A stretch of 64,000 nt of DNA from Opitutaceae bacterium (GTDB lineage: Bacteria > Verrucomicrobiota > Verrucomicrobiia > Opitutales > Opitutaceae): NCBI GenBank assembly GCA_005792355.1, contig SXSC01000282.1:18187-82186 (forward strand). Direction: 5' to 3'. The notes beneath the pieces are model-generated. The model ran no database searches. It was given only the letters and a program-made list of their open reading frames with translations, and had not been told where the DNA came from. Of this stretch, positions 63,646 through 64,000 are shown in pieces. Within the stretch, counting starts at the first letter, position 1. Each line of letters opens with the position of its first letter. Made by a program: the position numbers and the translations under genes.

Positions 63646-64000
63646 TCAGTGCTTTTCTTCGCCGGGGGCGGCGTGCTTGGTGGCGTTGGCCATCATCAGC
63701 CTGTCCGTCCAGGCGAGGGCGATCGCCGAGATCACGAACACGCAGTGGATGACGATCTGCCACATCACGTCGTGGTCTTTGTAGGTGGTCGTTTCCAGGC
63801 GCACTTCGATGAAGGTCTTCAGGAGATGGATTGAGGAAATGCTGATCAGCGCGGTGGCCAGCTTCACCTTGAGCGCGCCCGCATTGACGTGGAATCTCAG
63901 GTATCCCGCGCCACCTCCCAACAGCGTGAAACTCTGGGTGCCGCCGTCGAGCATGGGGCGTGGTTTGAGCGGGAAGCCGGTGTTTCCCAATTGGCTGGTG
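63646..64000 (-). CDS. UPF0114 (YqhA) family membrane protein, 5'-truncated by window edge
   Basis: The minus-strand frame stays open to base 64000; the track's TTG at 63990 is only an in-frame codon. The visible 118 residues contain 'FHVNAGALKVKLATALISISSIHLLKTFIEV' and two hydrophobic helices ('MWQIVIHCVFVISAIALAWTDRL'), the C-terminal half of the UPF0114/YqhA family. Members have three to four membrane helices and no firm function. The missing N-terminus lies beyond the window. It is convergent with the aminotransferase gene. Confidence 0.87.
   Translation of the reverse strand, partial: TSQLGNTGFPLKPRPMLDGGTQSFTLLGGGAGYLRFHVNAGALKVKLATALISISSIHLLKTFIEVRLETTTYKDHDVMWQIVIHCVFVISAIALAWTDRLMMANATKHAAPGEEKH

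Overview
The window looks like chromosomal DNA of a GC-rich Verrucomicrobiota bacterium, most likely Opitutae/Opitutaceae. This is inferred from gene content (GspI/J/K-like pseudopilin cassettes, DUF3500, an ECF sigma factor paired with a zinc-ribbon Ser/Thr kinase, a long class A RNase P RNA, and short palindromic repeats between genes). No 16S rRNA gene is present to confirm it. Nothing indicates a plasmid, phage or integrated island.

Left part (1-9.4 kb): the 3'-truncated gyrB (minus strand), a coiled-coil C4 zinc-ribbon protein, an ECF sigma factor followed by a membrane Ser/Thr kinase with TPRs, the RNase P RNA with a recognisable promoter, and a secreted DUF3500 protein. Two palindromic repeats follow.

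Pilin part (9.4-24.2 kb): three paralogous cassettes on the minus strand, each encoding a PilV/GspI-like, a PilW/GspJ-like and a large PilX/GspK-like protein. Two cassettes lie in tandem. The third is separated from them by a GT-C/TPR membrane protein on the other strand. A NarL-type response regulator lies directly upstream of the tandem cassettes. A matching type of histidine kinase lies just beyond rpsT. Short CCTA-N6-TAGG palindromes sit upstream of the response regulator, one pilin cassette and the ECF gene.

Middle (24.4-30.7 kb): an AddB-like nuclease and an AddA-like helicase-nuclease overlap by ATGA. They are followed by a 33-residue basic AURKAIP1/COX24-type (mS38/bS22-like) mini-protein gene, missing from the ORF track, and a strong terminator.

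Pilus operon and giant gene (30.9-54.6 kb): pilM, pilN, pilO, a PilP-position gene and a PilQ secretin are tightly packed and run straight into one gene of about 19 kb. It encodes a 6,313-residue secreted protein with a signal peptide, two copies of a CARDB-like plus beta-propeller unit, 45 Ig-like repeats (24 + 21 by hand count), and two C-terminal repeats of about 135 residues. A 557-bp two-domain unit inside it is amplified about six times. This giant gene joined to a secretin operon, together with the three tip-like cassettes and the two-component pair, is the most interesting system here. A plausible reading is a type IV pilus/type II secretion-like machine that exports or displays a giant surface protein.

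Right part (54.6-64 kb): a CPBP-family membrane protease, a polyprenyl diphosphate synthase, an ECF sigma factor with a likely membrane anti-sigma partner, a YjbQ protein, class I fumarase, arabinose-5-phosphate isomerase, a LysM/TPR envelope protein, an aminotransferase, and a UPF0114 membrane protein cut by the window end.
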